The notes: generated by a model not told the origin, from the letters alone. 39,421 nucleotides of DNA from Macrococcoides caseolyticum (GCF_002902665.1 NZ_PPRM01000026.1:1-39421), one strand, 5' to 3'; positions 18,918 to 28,643 are shown, counted from the stretch's first letter. Program-made: numbers and translations.

Positions 18918-18933
18918 TTGAAAACGCTACCAA
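18918..18933 (-). promoter_or_regulatory. Consensus CcpA (cre) site upstream of gudB
   Basis: Minus-strand TTGGTAGCGTTTTCAA matches every defined position of the Bacillus cre consensus WTGNNARCGNWWWCAW. It sits immediately after the rocD stop codon, about 80 bases upstream of the gudB ATG. A candidate -10 (TACAAT) lies between it and gudB. Confidence 0.75.
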
Positions 18934-20127
18934 CTATTTTGAAAATACTTGCTTTACTTTGTCAATCGCCCAGTCTAGATCTTCTTGAGAGATGATCAAA
19001 GGCGGTGCAAAGCGGATTACAGTATCATGTGTTTCTTTACATAGTAAGCCTAGTTCTTTAAGTTGTTCACAGTATGGACGTGCTGCTTCATTTAATTCAA
19101 CACCAATAAACAATCCTTTACCACGAACTTCTTTAATAACAGGGTTGTCAATTTCTTTCAATTTAGATTGGAAATATTCTCCTAGTTCTAAAGAACGTTC
19201 TGCTAACTTCTCATCCACCAATACATCCAACGCTGCATTTGACACCGCACATGCTAATGGATTCCCACCGAATGTTGAACCATGGCTACCTGCATTGAAT
19301 ACTTCTAAAATTTCTTTATCAGCTAGCACACATGAGATCGGGAATACTCCACCACCTAATGCTTTACCTAAAATATACATATCAGGAACTACATTATCCC
19401 AATCTGTAGCAAACATCTTACCTGAGCGACCAAGACCTGCCTGTATCTCATCAGCAATAAATAATACATTGTTCTCAGTACATACATCACGTACTTGTTT
19501 TAAAAATCCATCTTCAGGAATATTGATTCCTGCTTCACCTTGGATTGGCTCAAGTAATACCGCAGCAGTGTTCGGTGTTATAGCCGCTTTAATCTGTTCA
19601 ATATCACCAAACTCAACAAGTTTAAAGCCTCCCAATAATGGACCATAGCCACGTTGGTATTCTGCTTCGCTTGATAATGATACAGCAGCCATCGTACGAC
19701 CATGGAAGTTCCCTTTCATTGCAATGATTTCTGCCTGGTCTTTCGCTACACCTTTAACATCATATGCCCAGCGTCGCGCTGCTTTAATTGCAGTTTCAAC
19801 TGCTTCCGCACCTGTATTCATCGGCAATACCATTTCTTTACCTGCAAGTTTACAGATCTTTTCATACCAGGGACCTAATTGGTCACTATGGAAAGCACGT
19901 GAAGTTAATGTCACACGGTCAGCCTGTTCTTTCAATGCTTGAATAATCTTTGGATGACGGTGTCCTTGGTTTACTGCTGAGTACGCTGATAACATATCCA
20001 TATATTTGTTGCCTTCCGGGTCCTTTACCCATACCCCTTCAGCTTCTGAGATCACGATTGGTAGTGGGTGATAGTTTGGCGCTCCGTAATGATTTGTAAT
20101 TTCGATAATATCTTGAGATTTCGTCAT
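18934..20127 (-). CDS. rocD: Ornithine aminotransferase
   Basis: This PLP-dependent enzyme transfers the delta-amino group of ornithine to 2-oxoglutarate, giving glutamate-5-semialdehyde. The 397-residue protein starts [20 protein letters not shown], typical of OAT. It has [44 protein letters not shown] and the PLP-lysine segment [15 protein letters not shown], with [13 protein letters not shown] after it. The ATG follows AAGGGG. It lies between rocA and gudB, the enzymes that act after it. A hairpin with a short T-run precedes its Shine-Dalgarno sequence. Confidence 0.95.
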   Translation of the reverse strand: MTKSQDIIEITNHYGAPNYHPLPIVISEAEGVWVKDPEGNKYMDMLSAYSAVNQGHRHPKIIQALKEQADRVTLTSRAFHSDQLGPWYEKICKLAGKEMVLPMNTGAEAVETAIKAARRWAYDVKGVAKDQAEIIAMKGNFHGRTMAAVSLSSEAEYQRGYGPLLGGFKLVEFGDIEQIKAAITPNTAAVLLEPIQGEAGINIPEDGFLKQVRDVCTENNVLFIADEIQAGLGRSGKMFATDWDNVVPDMYILGKALGGGVFPISCVLADKEILEVFNAGSHGSTFGGNPLACAVSNAALDVLVDEKLAERSLELGEYFQSKLKEIDNPVIKEVRGKGLFIGVELNEAARPYCEQLKELGLLCKETHDTVIRFAPPLIISQEDLDWAIDKVKQVFSK

Positions 20128-20141
20128 TATTATTCCCCTTT

Positions 20142-20173
20142 TTTAAAAACAGTAGTGCACCGCACTACTGTTT
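20142..20173 (-). terminator. Terminator-like hairpin between rocA and rocD
   Basis: A 12-bp perfect stem (AAACAGTAGTGC with GCACTACTGTTT, 20147-20173) has a 3-base loop and is followed on the minus strand by a few T's, then AAAAAAGGGG of rocD. The T-run is short, so termination may be partial. Confidence 0.65.
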
Positions 20174-20187
20174 AGATTTTATATAGA

Positions 20188-21732
20188 TTAAAACATTTCA
20201 GAAGTTGTACGACCTTGCATGTGCAGTACTAAGTAGTCCGGTCCACCCGCTTTAGAATCTGTACCAGACATTTTAAATCCACCAAATGGCTGGTAGCCAA
20301 CGATTGCACCTGTACATCCACGGTTGAAGTATAAGTTACCTACCATGAAATCACGTCGTGCTTGTTCTAGATGTTCACGATTATTTGTAATAACTGCACC
20401 TGTTAAACCATAATCTGTATCATTTGCAAATTCGATTGCTTGCGTGAAATCTTTTGCTTTAGTAATACCGACAACTGGACCAAAGATTTCTTCCTGCATT
20501 AAGCGATCATCATGTTTTAAATCAACGAAAACTGTTGGATTTACAAAGTTTCCAACTGACTCATCAGTTGTTCCACCTACAAGTAAACGTCCTTCAGATT
20601 TACCTATTTCAATGTATTCTTTAATTTTATTTAATGACTTTTCATCAATAACAGGTCCCATGAAATGTTCATTCGTCTCTGGGTTCCCTGCAGATAACTT
20701 TTCAGTTTTTTCTTTAACTAATGCAACAACCTCATCGTATACATCTTCAACGATGACTGCACGAGAACATGCAGAACATTTCTGACCTGAGAAGCCAAAC
20801 GCTGATTTCACGATTGATTCTGCTGCTAATTCAATGTCTGCTTCAGAGTCAACGACGATTGTATCTTTACCACCCATTTCAGCGATGACACGTTTTAAGT
20901 TTAATTGGCCTTCATGAACTTTCGCTGCACGTTCATAAATATGAACGCCCACGTCACGGCTACCAGTAAATGAGATAAAGCGTGTATCTACGTGGTCTAC
21001 GATGAAGTCCCCAATATCACGACTTGAACCTGGAATGTAGTTTACTACACCTTTAGGCATACCCGCTTCTTCTAATACTTCCATAAACTTATACGCAACA
21101 ACAGAAGTATTGCTTGAAGGTTTAAGGAGTACAGTGTTACCTGTAACTAAAGGTGCCACTGTTGTTCCCGCCATAATTGCTAATGGGAAGTTCCAAGGTG
21201 AAATAACAACACCTACACCTAAAGCGATGTAGTCATAACGGTTGTATTCACCTGGACGGCTCTCAACTTTTACGCCATCTTTAATACGTAACATTTCACG
21301 TCCATAGAATTCAAGGAAGTCGATTGCTTCAGCTGTGTCTGCATCCGCTTCATTCCAAGGTTTACCAGCTTCTTTAATCATGATTGCTGAGAATTCATGT
21401 TTACGACGACGGATGATTGCAGCTGCACGGAATAGAATATCTGCACGCATCTTAGGATCAGTATTTCTCCAGGTTTTGAATGTTTCTTTAGCAACTTTCA
21501 TTGCTTGTTCAGCATGTTCTTGTGTCGCTTGTGATACATTACCGACTGTTTCTTCACGATTCGCCGGGTTATATGAACGTACTTTATTATCTGTAAAGAT
21601 ACGCTCACCACCGATAATGAGCGGATAGTCTTCTCCTAGATATCCTTTTACTGTTTCGATACCTTTTAGCATTGCTTGTTTATTCTCTTCTACAGTAAAA
21701 TCTGTAAAAGGTTCATGTCTGTACGAAATCAT
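20188..21732 (-). CDS. rocA: 1-pyrroline-5-carboxylate dehydrogenase
   Basis: The enzyme oxidises glutamate-5-semialdehyde (in equilibrium with pyrroline-5-carboxylate) to glutamate with NAD. The 514-residue length matches RocA/PutC of Firmicutes. Aldehyde dehydrogenase landmarks are present: [21 protein letters not shown], the glutamate in [12 protein letters not shown] and the catalytic cysteine in [12 protein letters not shown]. The ATG follows AAGGGGG. In S. aureus I recall rocA lying elsewhere in the genome. Here it heads a rocA-rocD-gudB series on one strand. The ~130-base upstream gap is AT-rich, and I could not assign a promoter with confidence. Confidence 0.96.
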   Translation of the reverse strand: MISYRHEPFTDFTVEENKQAMLKGIETVKGYLGEDYPLIIGGERIFTDNKVRSYNPANREETVGNVSQATQEHAEQAMKVAKETFKTWRNTDPKMRADILFRAAAIIRRRKHEFSAIMIKEAGKPWNEADADTAEAIDFLEFYGREMLRIKDGVKVESRPGEYNRYDYIALGVGVVISPWNFPLAIMAGTTVAPLVTGNTVLLKPSSNTSVVAYKFMEVLEEAGMPKGVVNYIPGSSRDIGDFIVDHVDTRFISFTGSRDVGVHIYERAAKVHEGQLNLKRVIAEMGGKDTIVVDSEADIELAAESIVKSAFGFSGQKCSACSRAVIVEDVYDEVVALVKEKTEKLSAGNPETNEHFMGPVIDEKSLNKIKEYIEIGKSEGRLLVGGTTDESVGNFVNPTVFVDLKHDDRLMQEEIFGPVVGITKAKDFTQAIEFANDTDYGLTGAVITNNREHLEQARRDFMVGNLYFNRGCTGAIVGYQPFGGFKMSGTDSKAGGPDYLVLHMQGRTTSEMF

Positions 21733-21864
21733 TTAATATTTTCCCCCTTAAGTATTATGGTTAGAAAACCCTTACATACATATAATGAACAATTTCTTTC
21801 AATAGTTCAACCCTAAATGCTCGAAATTTTACAAAAATTATTTATACATATTCGTGCATAAAAA

Positions 21865-22233
21865 TTATAGCTTTAATCCGCGTTCAATCCACCCAGGCAA
21901 ACGTTCTTGAAGCGTCTTAAACCCAATAGATTCAGGCTCATTGAGTTGTTCTAGCAAAGAACGTTTCGTTTTCTTTCTTTCTTGTTTCTTAAAATAGTCA
22001 TTGTCTTTTAAACTTAGGTTGAGTTTGCCATCTTCTGAAACATTCAACACTTTGGCCTTCACAATCTGTCCTACAGAAAGCAATAAATTCAAATTATGGA
22101 CATAATCGTTCATCACTTCTGAAATATGAATCAGACCTTCAGTGTGGTCCTCAGTTTCAACGAATGCTCCATACGGCTGAATACCAGTAACCTTTACTTT
22201 TATAAACTGTCCTTTTTTATAAGTTTTCTTCAT
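21865..22233 (-). CDS. S1 RNA-binding domain protein (YugI / general stress protein 13 family)
   Basis: The protein has one S1 domain (about residues 6-75: KGQFIKVKVTGIQPYGAFVE, GLIHISEVMNDYV, GQIVKAKVLNVSEDGKLNLSLK) followed by a basic, Lys/Arg-rich tail. Homologues are small ribosome-associated or post-transcriptional regulators (YugI, CvfD). Three ATGs run in tandem at 22239, 22236 and 22233. I chose the last because it has the best distance (6 bases) from GAGGG. The protein is about 122 residues. Confidence 0.85.
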   Translation of the reverse strand: MKKTYKKGQFIKVKVTGIQPYGAFVETEDHTEGLIHISEVMNDYVHNLNLLLSVGQIVKAKVLNVSEDGKLNLSLKDNDYFKKQERKKTKRSLLEQLNEPESIGFKTLQERLPGWIERGLKL

Positions 22234-22278
22234 CATCATCCCTCATTTTCTTTAGCTTATTTTATCATAATTAAATCA

Positions 22279-22316
22279 TTAAAAAAAATCATGTGAAGTC
22301 TATACTCCACATGATT
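22279..22316 (-). terminator. Terminator overlapping the end of the DUF1871 gene
   Basis: The stem 22287-22298 with 22305-22316 (12 bp with one wobble, 6-base loop) contains the stop codon and last codons of the minus-strand gene. On that strand it is followed by eight T's. Confidence 0.75.
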
Positions 22317-22554
22317 GATCTAATGCATATATTTGTGTGATAACGTGTTCTGTTTCTGATTTAGAAGGGGCTGTGTCAAAGCTGAATTTAAAGACATCTT
22401 GAATTTTTTGAACTGTGATGTCATACGGCAACTTCTGATGCATAATATCCATAATTTCATAATATTCCATATCACCCTCGCTTGCATCTTCAAGCTGCAT
22501 CGGATTCCATTTGTTTAAAATTTGATACATCTTTATATTAAACTCTGAATTCAT
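22300..22554 (-). CDS. DUF1871 (YugE-like) small protein
   Basis: This 84-residue acidic protein has no membrane segment. Its pattern (KMYQILNKWNPM, YEIMDIMHQ, an alternating helical region and a C-terminal IQDVFKFSF) fits the small helical DUF1871/YugE family, whose function is unknown. It overlaps the preceding small membrane-protein gene by 17 bases, so the two are probably co-translated. Assignment to the family is by recall and moderately certain. Confidence 0.65.
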   Translation of the reverse strand: MNSEFNIKMYQILNKWNPMQLEDASEGDMEYYEIMDIMHQKLPYDITVQKIQDVFKFSFDTAPSKSETEHVITQIYALDQSCGV

Positions 22555-22741
22555 TGTCTTTATCCTCTTTTAATCTTTGCATAACTTCTGCTTCAAATGC
22601 TTTTAACTTCTTCTCTTCCGCTTCTGAATTCTTCTTAAAGAAACGATATGTTATATATGCAAGCACCATAAAAAAGATCAGTGACATGACTGCAGGTACG
22701 TACTCCCACTTATTTTCAGGGAAATATAGAAATTCCATCAT
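22538..22741 (-). CDS. Small single-span membrane protein, function unknown
   Basis: The 67-residue protein has one membrane helix (about residues 14-34, VPAVMSLIFFMVLAYITYRFF) and a charged, probably helical cytoplasmic tail rich in Glu and Lys. I do not recognise a family. A second in-frame ATG follows at 22738. The nearest Shine-Dalgarno (GGAG) is about 12 bases away, a long spacing. An extended -10 promoter lies just upstream. Coupling to the DUF1871 gene suggests a shared role but does not say which. Confidence 0.6.
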   Translation of the reverse strand: MMEFLYFPENKWEYVPAVMSLIFFMVLAYITYRFFKKNSEAEEKKLKAFEAEVMQRLKEDKDNEFRV

Positions 22742-22768
22742 AATAACTTCACACTCCTAATTTTTATT

Positions 22769-22777
22769 ATTATAACA
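22769..22777 (-). promoter_or_regulatory. Extended -10 promoter for the two small genes
   Basis: Minus-strand TGTTATAAT is a perfect extended -10 (TGnTATAAT). It lies between the ppi terminator and the 67-residue membrane-protein gene. No convincing -35 is visible. Confidence 0.45.
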
Positions 22778-22787
22778 TGATGGACAT

Positions 22788-22827
22788 AAAAAAAAATCAT
22801 AAGTCATGACGATTTCATGACTTATGA
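22788..22827 (-). terminator. Terminator after the cyclophilin gene
   Basis: A perfect 13-bp stem (TCATAAGTCATGA, 22797-22809, with 22815-22827) has a 5-base loop. On the minus strand nine T's follow. Confidence 0.85.
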
Positions 22828-22835
22828 ATGATTAC

Positions 22836-23426
22836 TTATTGTACTTCAATACGCTCGATGATCACATCTTCAAGAGGTTTGTCTTGCGCCCCAACCTTTA
22901 CTGCAGCGATTGTTTCTAACGTATCTGCACCTTCAACCAACTGACCAAATACCGTATGTTTCTGGTCTAACCATGGCGTTCCTCCGTGTTCAGCATACGC
23001 ATCAACAATTTCTTCAGGCCAGCCACCTTGCTTTAACTGTGACAACATTTGTGCCGGTACTTGTTTCATCTGTACGATAAAGAATTGTGAACCGTTTGTA
23101 CCAGGACCTGCATTCGCCATCGATAATGCACCATATAGATTGAAAGCTTCCATAGAAAATTCATCTTCGAATTTGTCACCGTAAATACTTTCTCCACCCA
23201 TACCAGTACCAGTTGGATCTCCACCTTGAATCATAAAGTCATTGATCACACGGTGGAACGTGATGCCTTCATAGTATCCTTTTTGTGATAACTGAATAAA
23301 GTTCTCTACAGTCTTTGGTGCGATTTCAGGAAATAACTTAAACTTCATTACACCTTTATTTGTATGCATTGTTACGAGTTTTTCATTTTCAGAAATTTCT
23401 GTACTTAATTGAGGAAAATTAGTCAT
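22836..23426 (-). CDS. ppi: Cyclophilin-type peptidyl-prolyl cis-trans isomerase
   Basis: The 196-residue cytoplasmic cyclophilin catalyses proline isomerisation during protein folding. It has the active-site arginine in [19 protein letters not shown], then [31 protein letters not shown] and [10 protein letters not shown]. No signal peptide or lipobox is present, unlike PrsA-type foldases. The ATG follows GAAGGAGAG. The gene is divergent from kapB across a gap of about 60 bases. Confidence 0.93.
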   Translation of the reverse strand: MTNFPQLSTEISENEKLVTMHTNKGVMKFKLFPEIAPKTVENFIQLSQKGYYEGITFHRVINDFMIQGGDPTGTGMGGESIYGDKFEDEFSMEAFNLYGALSMANAGPGTNGSQFFIVQMKQVPAQMLSQLKQGGWPEEIVDAYAEHGGTPWLDQKHTVFGQLVEGADTLETIAAVKVGAQDKPLEDVIIERIEVQ

Positions 23427-23489
23427 TTTTCTCTCTCCTTCATGATATGATGTTTACAATAAACCATTTTAACATAAAGGATGATGAAT

Positions 23490-23867
23490 ATGTATTTTAG
23501 ACTTATGCATAAAACAGGAATTTATATTGTAGAACATCTGGAATCAAGACCAAACGGCGAACTTGTCCAGGTTATAAATGTTATCACCCACCCTACTCAA
23601 GGTGATCTACATAACCGTAACGAAGTGGAAAATGTATTTTTCCATGAACGCCGTGCACTAAGCTTCAAAGAAAAACGCATCGTTGATAAAAATTTATTGA
23701 AACCTTATGAAGAAGATATCATATCATACGAAGAATCTCTTCAAAACGCACTCCTTAAGATGGAAGATAAACTTAATAAAGAGGACAGTGCATTTAATCA
23801 ACAATCATTGGCTATGCTTCAAAATTTAAAATCGGAATACGAAAGACAATATAAAGTTAAATTTTAA
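23490..23867 (+). CDS. kapB: KapB-family protein (kinase-associated protein B)
   Basis: This 125-residue protein resembles B. subtilis KapB, which is needed for KinB activity in the sporulation phosphorelay and is described as a lipoprotein. The match includes GIYIVEHLE, VITHPTQGDLHN and VFFHERRALSFKEKR. Here there is no signal peptide and no lipobox cysteine, and a coccus of this family does not sporulate, so it must do something else. I chose the ATG at 23490, 9 bases after AAAGG. ATGs at 23481 and 23484 lie too close to the Shine-Dalgarno sequence. Confidence 0.8.
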   Translation: MYFRLMHKTGIYIVEHLESRPNGELVQVINVITHPTQGDLHNRNEVENVFFHERRALSFKEKRIVDKNLLKPYEEDIISYEESLQNALLKMEDKLNKEDSAFNQQSLAMLQNLKSEYERQYKVKF

Positions 23868-24001
23868 GATTATATTGTTACAATTTTGTGAACTTTTAAT
23901 TTCAGAAAATGTGTTTTCTTCTTATTTAAAGAAATATGAATTTTAGATGTACAATGATATGTTATTCCAAGCAGCGTCATTAATAAACTCACATTTTTCT
24001 G

Positions 24002-24007
24002 TATAAT
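24002..24007 (+). promoter_or_regulatory. Candidate -10 element for the mnh operon
   Basis: TATAAT lies 32 bases upstream of the mnhA GTG. The -35 region at the right distance (ATTAAT or TTAATA) is weak. The rest of the 172-base gap after kapB is AT-rich with no other clear signal. Confidence 0.45.
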
Positions 24008-24039
24008 AGAGAGTATGAAATTTAAAGGAGGTTCAATCG

Positions 24040-26418
24040 GTGTCTATATTATTAATCGTATTACTTCCAATCTTCGCTAGTCTTCTACCTGGCATTTTGG
24101 CAAAGTATATAAAAGGCATACATACAGGATATTTCGTCTTGCTTGTACCCGTTATCGCGTCACTCTACTTTTTATCGTTAATTCAAACTGTGATGCACGC
24201 ACCCATCAACAAACACTTTACCTGGATGCCAAGTATCGGTCTCAACTTTGATATCCGTCTAGATGGCTTGACATTGTTATTTACATTACTTATTTCAATC
24301 ATTGGAACACTTGTCGTGTTCTATTCGATTCATTACCTGCATAAAGAGGAAGCGCTGGGTCGTTTCTATACATACTTATTATTGTTTATGGGGGCAATGT
24401 TAGGCATTGTAACAAGCAATAACGTCTTATCGCTCTATCTATTCTGGGAACTTACAAGTATCTCAAGTTTCCTACTGATTTCATTCTGGTATCATAAAGA
24501 GAAATCAACGAACGGGGCGTTGAAGTCGATGCTGATTACGGTGTTTGGTGGATTGATGATGCTTGGTGGGCTGAGCATCCTTATCGGTATTACAGGGACA
24601 CCTGTTATTTCTGATATATTCGCTCAAGCACCAAAAGTGCAGTCACACTCATTGTTCACGTTAGCAGCTATACTTATTCTACTTGCAGCATTTACAAAAT
24701 CTGCGCAGTTTCCATTCCATATCTGGTTACCAGATGCGATGGAAGCACCGACACCTGTCAGTGCTTACCTGCATTCTGCAACGATGGTTAAAGCCGGCAT
24801 TTATTTAATTGCAAGATTTACACCATTATTTGCAGTAAGTAACACCTGGACATATGCAATCGTTATCATCGGATTGTTTACAATGTGTTTTGCTTCTATT
24901 AAAGCGGTCAACCAAATTGATTTGAAAGGTATTCTAGCCTTTAGTACAGTGAGTCAGCTCGGACTCATCGTGAGCTTACTCGGTATTGGGTCAATCAGTT
25001 TAAAAACAGGACATGAAACAGCGTATTATATCGCGATTACTGCCGCTGTGTTCCATATATTGAACCATGCAACATTTAAAGGCGCGCTATTTATGCTCGT
25101 CGGAATTATCGATCACGAAACAGGGACACGTAATATTCATAAGCTCAACGGCTTAATGTTCATTATGCCAATCACATTTACACTTACAACGTTAGGTGTA
25201 CTCAGCATGGCTGGTGTGCCTCCATTCAATGGATTTATCAGTAAGGAAATGTTTTTAGAATCTGTATTATTATCAACAGAACATGGATTATTTAATACAT
25301 TGCTAAGTGGGTTCCTGCTACTATTGATGTTTGTCGGCAGTATATTTACATTTATCTACTCTTTAAAACTGATTAAAGATGTATTCCTGCCAAATAAAAT
25401 CGAAAATAAAACTGAAAAGAAACCACACGAAGCACCGATATTATTTTTATTGTCACCGATTATACTTATTTCAGTGATGTTAATAATATCAGCATTACCA
25501 GATATGTTCCGACCATTATTGCAGTCCGCAACAAGCGCCATTGTTAACGATAATGTCACTCTAAAGCATATCCATCATTTCCATGGTATTAATATGCCTT
25601 TTTTAATTACGCTGGCAATCATTATTATAGGGAGCGTAATGCTCTACTTTATTACAAAGTGGCAGAAGGTTTACCAGCTATGGCCTGCGCAAATAAAGCT
25701 GAATAACTTATATAATATTGTATTAGATCAATCACAAAAGCTGAGTTATGAAGTGAACAGAAGGCTTGTCTATCACTCTATTCGTTTCAGCATTGTAAGT
25801 ATATTCACAACGTTATTATTGATGTCTGTCTATGTGTTTTTAAAAACAGATTTCTCAATATACTTTGAATCCATTGCGAATATTCGACTTTATGAACTTG
25901 TCCTTATATTAATCATCGTTATTGCAACGATAATGATATTAAAGGCCCAGTCGCGTTTATTCAGTATTATAATGCTGAGTGCAATCGGATATTCCATCGC
26001 TTTACTCTTCGTGTTCTTTAAAGCGCCGGACCTTGCACTTACACAGTTGTCAATCGAAACCATTTCAACTGCTTTATTTCTGATGTGTTTCTATCATATG
26101 CCTAAGAAATATCGTCATGCTGAGGAAAAGAAATTTAAAATCACAAATGTCGTCATCGCTATTACGACCGGCATAATCGTATCACTTATTGCGTTAGTAT
26201 CTTACAGCAATAAACACTTTACATCTATTTCTGAATACTACATCAAAAATGTATATGATCTTGCAGCCGGTAAAAACATGGTCAATGTTATACTCGTGGA
26301 TTTCCGAGGATTTGATACATTATTCGAATCAAGTGTACTGGCCATTGCAGGAATCGGTATCTATACACTCATCAGACTAAGAAAGACGAGAGGTGAACAT
26401 AATGAAGAAACAAGATAA
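24040..26418 (+). CDS. mnhA: Na+/H+ antiporter subunit A (MnhA)
   Basis: MnhA is the largest subunit of the Mrp/Mnh multisubunit cation/proton antiporter and is homologous to the NuoL proton-channel subunit of complex I. The 792-residue protein has about 20 membrane helices. It contains the proton-antiporter core (LYLFWELTSISSFLLISFW, KSAQFPFHIWLPDAMEAPTPVSAYLHSATMVKAG in two adjoining parts, HATFKGALFM) and the MrpA-specific C-terminal domain (FFKAPDLALTQLSIE, NVILVDFRGFDTLFESSV). The start is GTG, 7 bases after AAGGAGGT. It closely resembles the S. aureus Mnh1 subunit. Confidence 0.96.
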   Translation: MSILLIVLLPIFASLLPGILAKYIKGIHTGYFVLLVPVIASLYFLSLIQTVMHAPINKHFTWMPSIGLNFDIRLDGLTLLFTLLISIIGTLVVFYSIHYLHKEEALGRFYTYLLLFMGAMLGIVTSNNVLSLYLFWELTSISSFLLISFWYHKEKSTNGALKSMLITVFGGLMMLGGLSILIGITGTPVISDIFAQAPKVQSHSLFTLAAILILLAAFTKSAQFPFHIWLPDAMEAPTPVSAYLHSATMVKAGIYLIARFTPLFAVSNTWTYAIVIIGLFTMCFASIKAVNQIDLKGILAFSTVSQLGLIVSLLGIGSISLKTGHETAYYIAITAAVFHILNHATFKGALFMLVGIIDHETGTRNIHKLNGLMFIMPITFTLTTLGVLSMAGVPPFNGFISKEMFLESVLLSTEHGLFNTLLSGFLLLLMFVGSIFTFIYSLKLIKDVFLPNKIENKTEKKPHEAPILFLLSPIILISVMLIISALPDMFRPLLQSATSAIVNDNVTLKHIHHFHGINMPFLITLAIIIIGSVMLYFITKWQKVYQLWPAQIKLNNLYNIVLDQSQKLSYEVNRRLVYHSIRFSIVSIFTTLLLMSVYVFLKTDFSIYFESIANIRLYELVLILIIVIATIMILKAQSRLFSIIMLSAIGYSIALLFVFFKAPDLALTQLSIETISTALFLMCFYHMPKKYRHAEEKKFKITNVVIAITTGIIVSLIALVSYSNKHFTSISEYYIKNVYDLAAGKNMVNVILVDFRGFDTLFESSVLAIAGIGIYTLIRLRKTRGEHNEETR

Positions 26419-26830
26419 TGATGTGATATTACAATTCTGCACGCTTGTCGTCTTCTTCATTATTGTAATGTTTGCATTCTCTATATTTATGAACGGACAT
26501 TATTTACCTGGTGGTGGTTTCGTCGGTGGATTATTAATCTCTGCGGCGTTACTGATTATCTTAATTGCATACGATATTAAGACTTTGTATCGTATTCTGC
26601 CAATCGACTTCAAAAAAGTTATCGGCATCGGACTTATATTCTGCTATGCGACACCGTTTATCAGTATACTGCAAGGCAAACCATTTTTTACACATTCATT
26701 CGGCGAGCTGCATATACCTGTACTTGGTGCAATACATTATCATACAGCATTATTTTTCGATATCGGTGTAATGCTCGTCGTGATTGGAACAACACTGACC
26801 ATTATCCTAACGATTGGAGAGAGTGAATAA
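26402..26830 (+). CDS. mnhB: Na+/H+ antiporter subunit B (MnhB)
   Basis: The 142-residue subunit has four helices and the MrpB signature [15 protein letters not shown], with [15 protein letters not shown] at the C-terminus. I chose the ATG at 26402 (AGAGGTGA upstream), which overlaps the end of mnhA by 17 bases. An ATG at 26393 is in frame but has no ribosome site at a good distance. It is needed for antiporter assembly in characterised Mrp systems. Confidence 0.94.
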   Translation: MKKQDNDVILQFCTLVVFFIIVMFAFSIFMNGHYLPGGGFVGGLLISAALLIILIAYDIKTLYRILPIDFKKVIGIGLIFCYATPFISILQGKPFFTHSFGELHIPVLGAIHYHTALFFDIGVMLVVIGTTLTIILTIGESE

Positions 26831-27171
26831 TGGAAATATTAATAATTATCTTAAGCGGCTTTTTAGTTGCTGCTGGCGTCTATTTAATTCTTTCTAAAAG
26901 TTTACTTAGAATTATAATCGGTTCTTCAATCATTTCACACGCGGTCAACTTGCTGCTTCTTACAAGCGGCACTTTAAAAAATGCGGCTTCTCCAATCTAT
27001 TCTGGAAAGCAGAAAATATATGTGGATCCTATTCCACAGGCATTAATCTTAACAGCTATCGTTATTAGTTTTGCGGTAACTGCATTTTTCCTAGTGCTCG
27101 CTTTTCGTAGCTATAAAGAACTCGGAACTGATAATGTAGCTGATTTCAAGGGGGTACCAGATGATGAGTAA
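26830..27171 (+). CDS. mnhC: Na+/H+ antiporter subunit C (MnhC)
   Basis: This 113-residue, three-helix subunit is homologous to NuoK. It has [25 protein letters not shown] and the conserved [21 protein letters not shown] (ALxLTAIVI box). Its ATG overlaps the mnhB stop by one base (TAATG). Confidence 0.95.
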   Translation: MEILIIILSGFLVAAGVYLILSKSLLRIIIGSSIISHAVNLLLLTSGTLKNAASPIYSGKQKIYVDPIPQALILTAIVISFAVTAFFLVLAFRSYKELGTDNVADFKGVPDDE

Positions 27172-28642
27172 CTTAGTTATAATGCCAATCATTCTGCCCG
27201 CAATTACCGCAATTATATTAATCCTGATTGGTAAACGACCAATCATAAAGCGTATGGTTGCTTTTTTCGGCACATTAATCACACTTATTGCAGCTGTGAT
27301 TCAGTTTATCCATGTATACAAGAATGGAACAACATATCTAGAGCTTGGGAACTGGAAAGTACCTTATAGTATCGTCCTTGTTTCTGATATGTTTGCTTCG
27401 ATTCTTGTAGTAACTTCTACATTCATCACATTGCTCATGATCTTCTACTCATACCAGACAATCGGAAAAGATCGTGAAACTTATTACTACTATACTTCTG
27501 TAATGTTTATGCTTGCTGGACTTAACGGCGCATTTACAACAGGAGATATCTTTAACTTATTCGTATTCTTTGAAGTCTTCTTAATTGCTTCCTATGTTCT
27601 TATGATCATCGGAGGAACAAAGATACAGCTACAGGAAAGCATTAAATATATTTTGATTAATGTTACATCTTCTGCCTTTTTCGTATTGGCCATTGGGATG
27701 CTTTACTCAGTGGTCGGTTCACTGAATATGGCAGATATCAGCAATAGGATATCAAGTATACAGAATCAGGATATTATTATCGTTGTCTCTATTCTATTTA
27801 TCTTCATATTTGCAACAAAAGCCGGAATGTTCCCGCTTTATTTCTGGTTGCCTGGTGCTTACTATGCACCGCCGATACCAATCTTGGGATTGTTTGGGGC
27901 ATTACTTACGAAAGTCGGTGTCTATGCAATCTATAGGACATATAGCTTATTCTTCAGTTATTCAGGACCTGTAGTAACAAATATATTACTTGTCCTTGCA
28001 TTGTTAACGATTGTCTTCGGCTGTATTGGAGCGATAGCATATTTCGATATGAAGAAGATTATTATTTATAACATTATGATTGCTGTCGGTGTAATTATTA
28101 TGGGAATCGTAATATTTACAAGAGAATCTGTAATCGGTGGCATATACTATTTAATTCACGATATGATCATTAAAGCAAGTCTTTTTATGTTAGTCGGTGT
28201 TATCATCAAGATTACTGGAGAAACAGATATCAGAAATATTAGTGGATTAATTAAACGTTATCCTGTGCTCGGATGGGCGTTCTTTATTTCAGCATTAAGT
28301 CTGGCAGGTATACCACCTCTCAGTGGATTCTTCGGTAAATATTTTATCGTAAAAGCCGCCTTTATAGAAGGCTATACTGCGAGTGCAATCATCATTTTGA
28401 TCAGTAGCTTAATCGTACTGCTATCTGTTATCAAAATCTTTATCATGGTATTTTTCGGCGATGATAAGGGCATTGTATATGAAACCAGACCTTACCATAA
28501 GATGCTGATTGCTGCTGTTATTATGACAACGGCGGCTGTATTGTTTGGATTATGCAGCGAACAACTTTATCCGTATATCTCGACTGCAGCTGAGCATATT
28601 TATGATCCAATGTCTTATGTTAAAGCTCTGGGGGTGAAATAA
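27161..28642 (+). CDS. mnhD: Na+/H+ antiporter subunit D (MnhD)
   Basis: The 493-residue subunit is homologous to NuoM/NuoN and has about 14 helices. Key stretches are [18 protein letters not shown] with the conserved glutamate, [20 protein letters not shown] with the conserved lysine, and [14 protein letters not shown]. It overlaps mnhC by 11 bases. Two ATGs are in tandem at 27161 and 27164, and the first has GGGGG at good spacing. Confidence 0.95.
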   Translation: MMSNLVIMPIILPAITAIILILIGKRPIIKRMVAFFGTLITLIAAVIQFIHVYKNGTTYLELGNWKVPYSIVLVSDMFASILVVTSTFITLLMIFYSYQTIGKDRETYYYYTSVMFMLAGLNGAFTTGDIFNLFVFFEVFLIASYVLMIIGGTKIQLQESIKYILINVTSSAFFVLAIGMLYSVVGSLNMADISNRISSIQNQDIIIVVSILFIFIFATKAGMFPLYFWLPGAYYAPPIPILGLFGALLTKVGVYAIYRTYSLFFSYSGPVVTNILLVLALLTIVFGCIGAIAYFDMKKIIIYNIMIAVGVIIMGIVIFTRESVIGGIYYLIHDMIIKASLFMLVGVIIKITGETDIRNISGLIKRYPVLGWAFFISALSLAGIPPLSGFFGKYFIVKAAFIEGYTASAIIILISSLIVLLSVIKIFIMVFFGDDKGIVYETRPYHKMLIAAVIMTTAAVLFGLCSEQLYPYISTAAEHIYDPMSYVKALGVK

Positions 28643-28643
28643 T

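Noticed and set aside
18992-19648. 218-codon open frame on the plus strand opposite rocD
   Set aside because: It lies fully antisense to a clear rocD frame, has no ribosome site, and its Ser/Pro/Asn-rich translation is typical of a shadow frame.
20444-20785. 113-codon plus-strand frame opposite rocA, and similar frames opposite addB, argG and the alcohol dehydrogenase gene
   Set aside because: All lie inside convincing genes on the other strand and lack ribosome sites.
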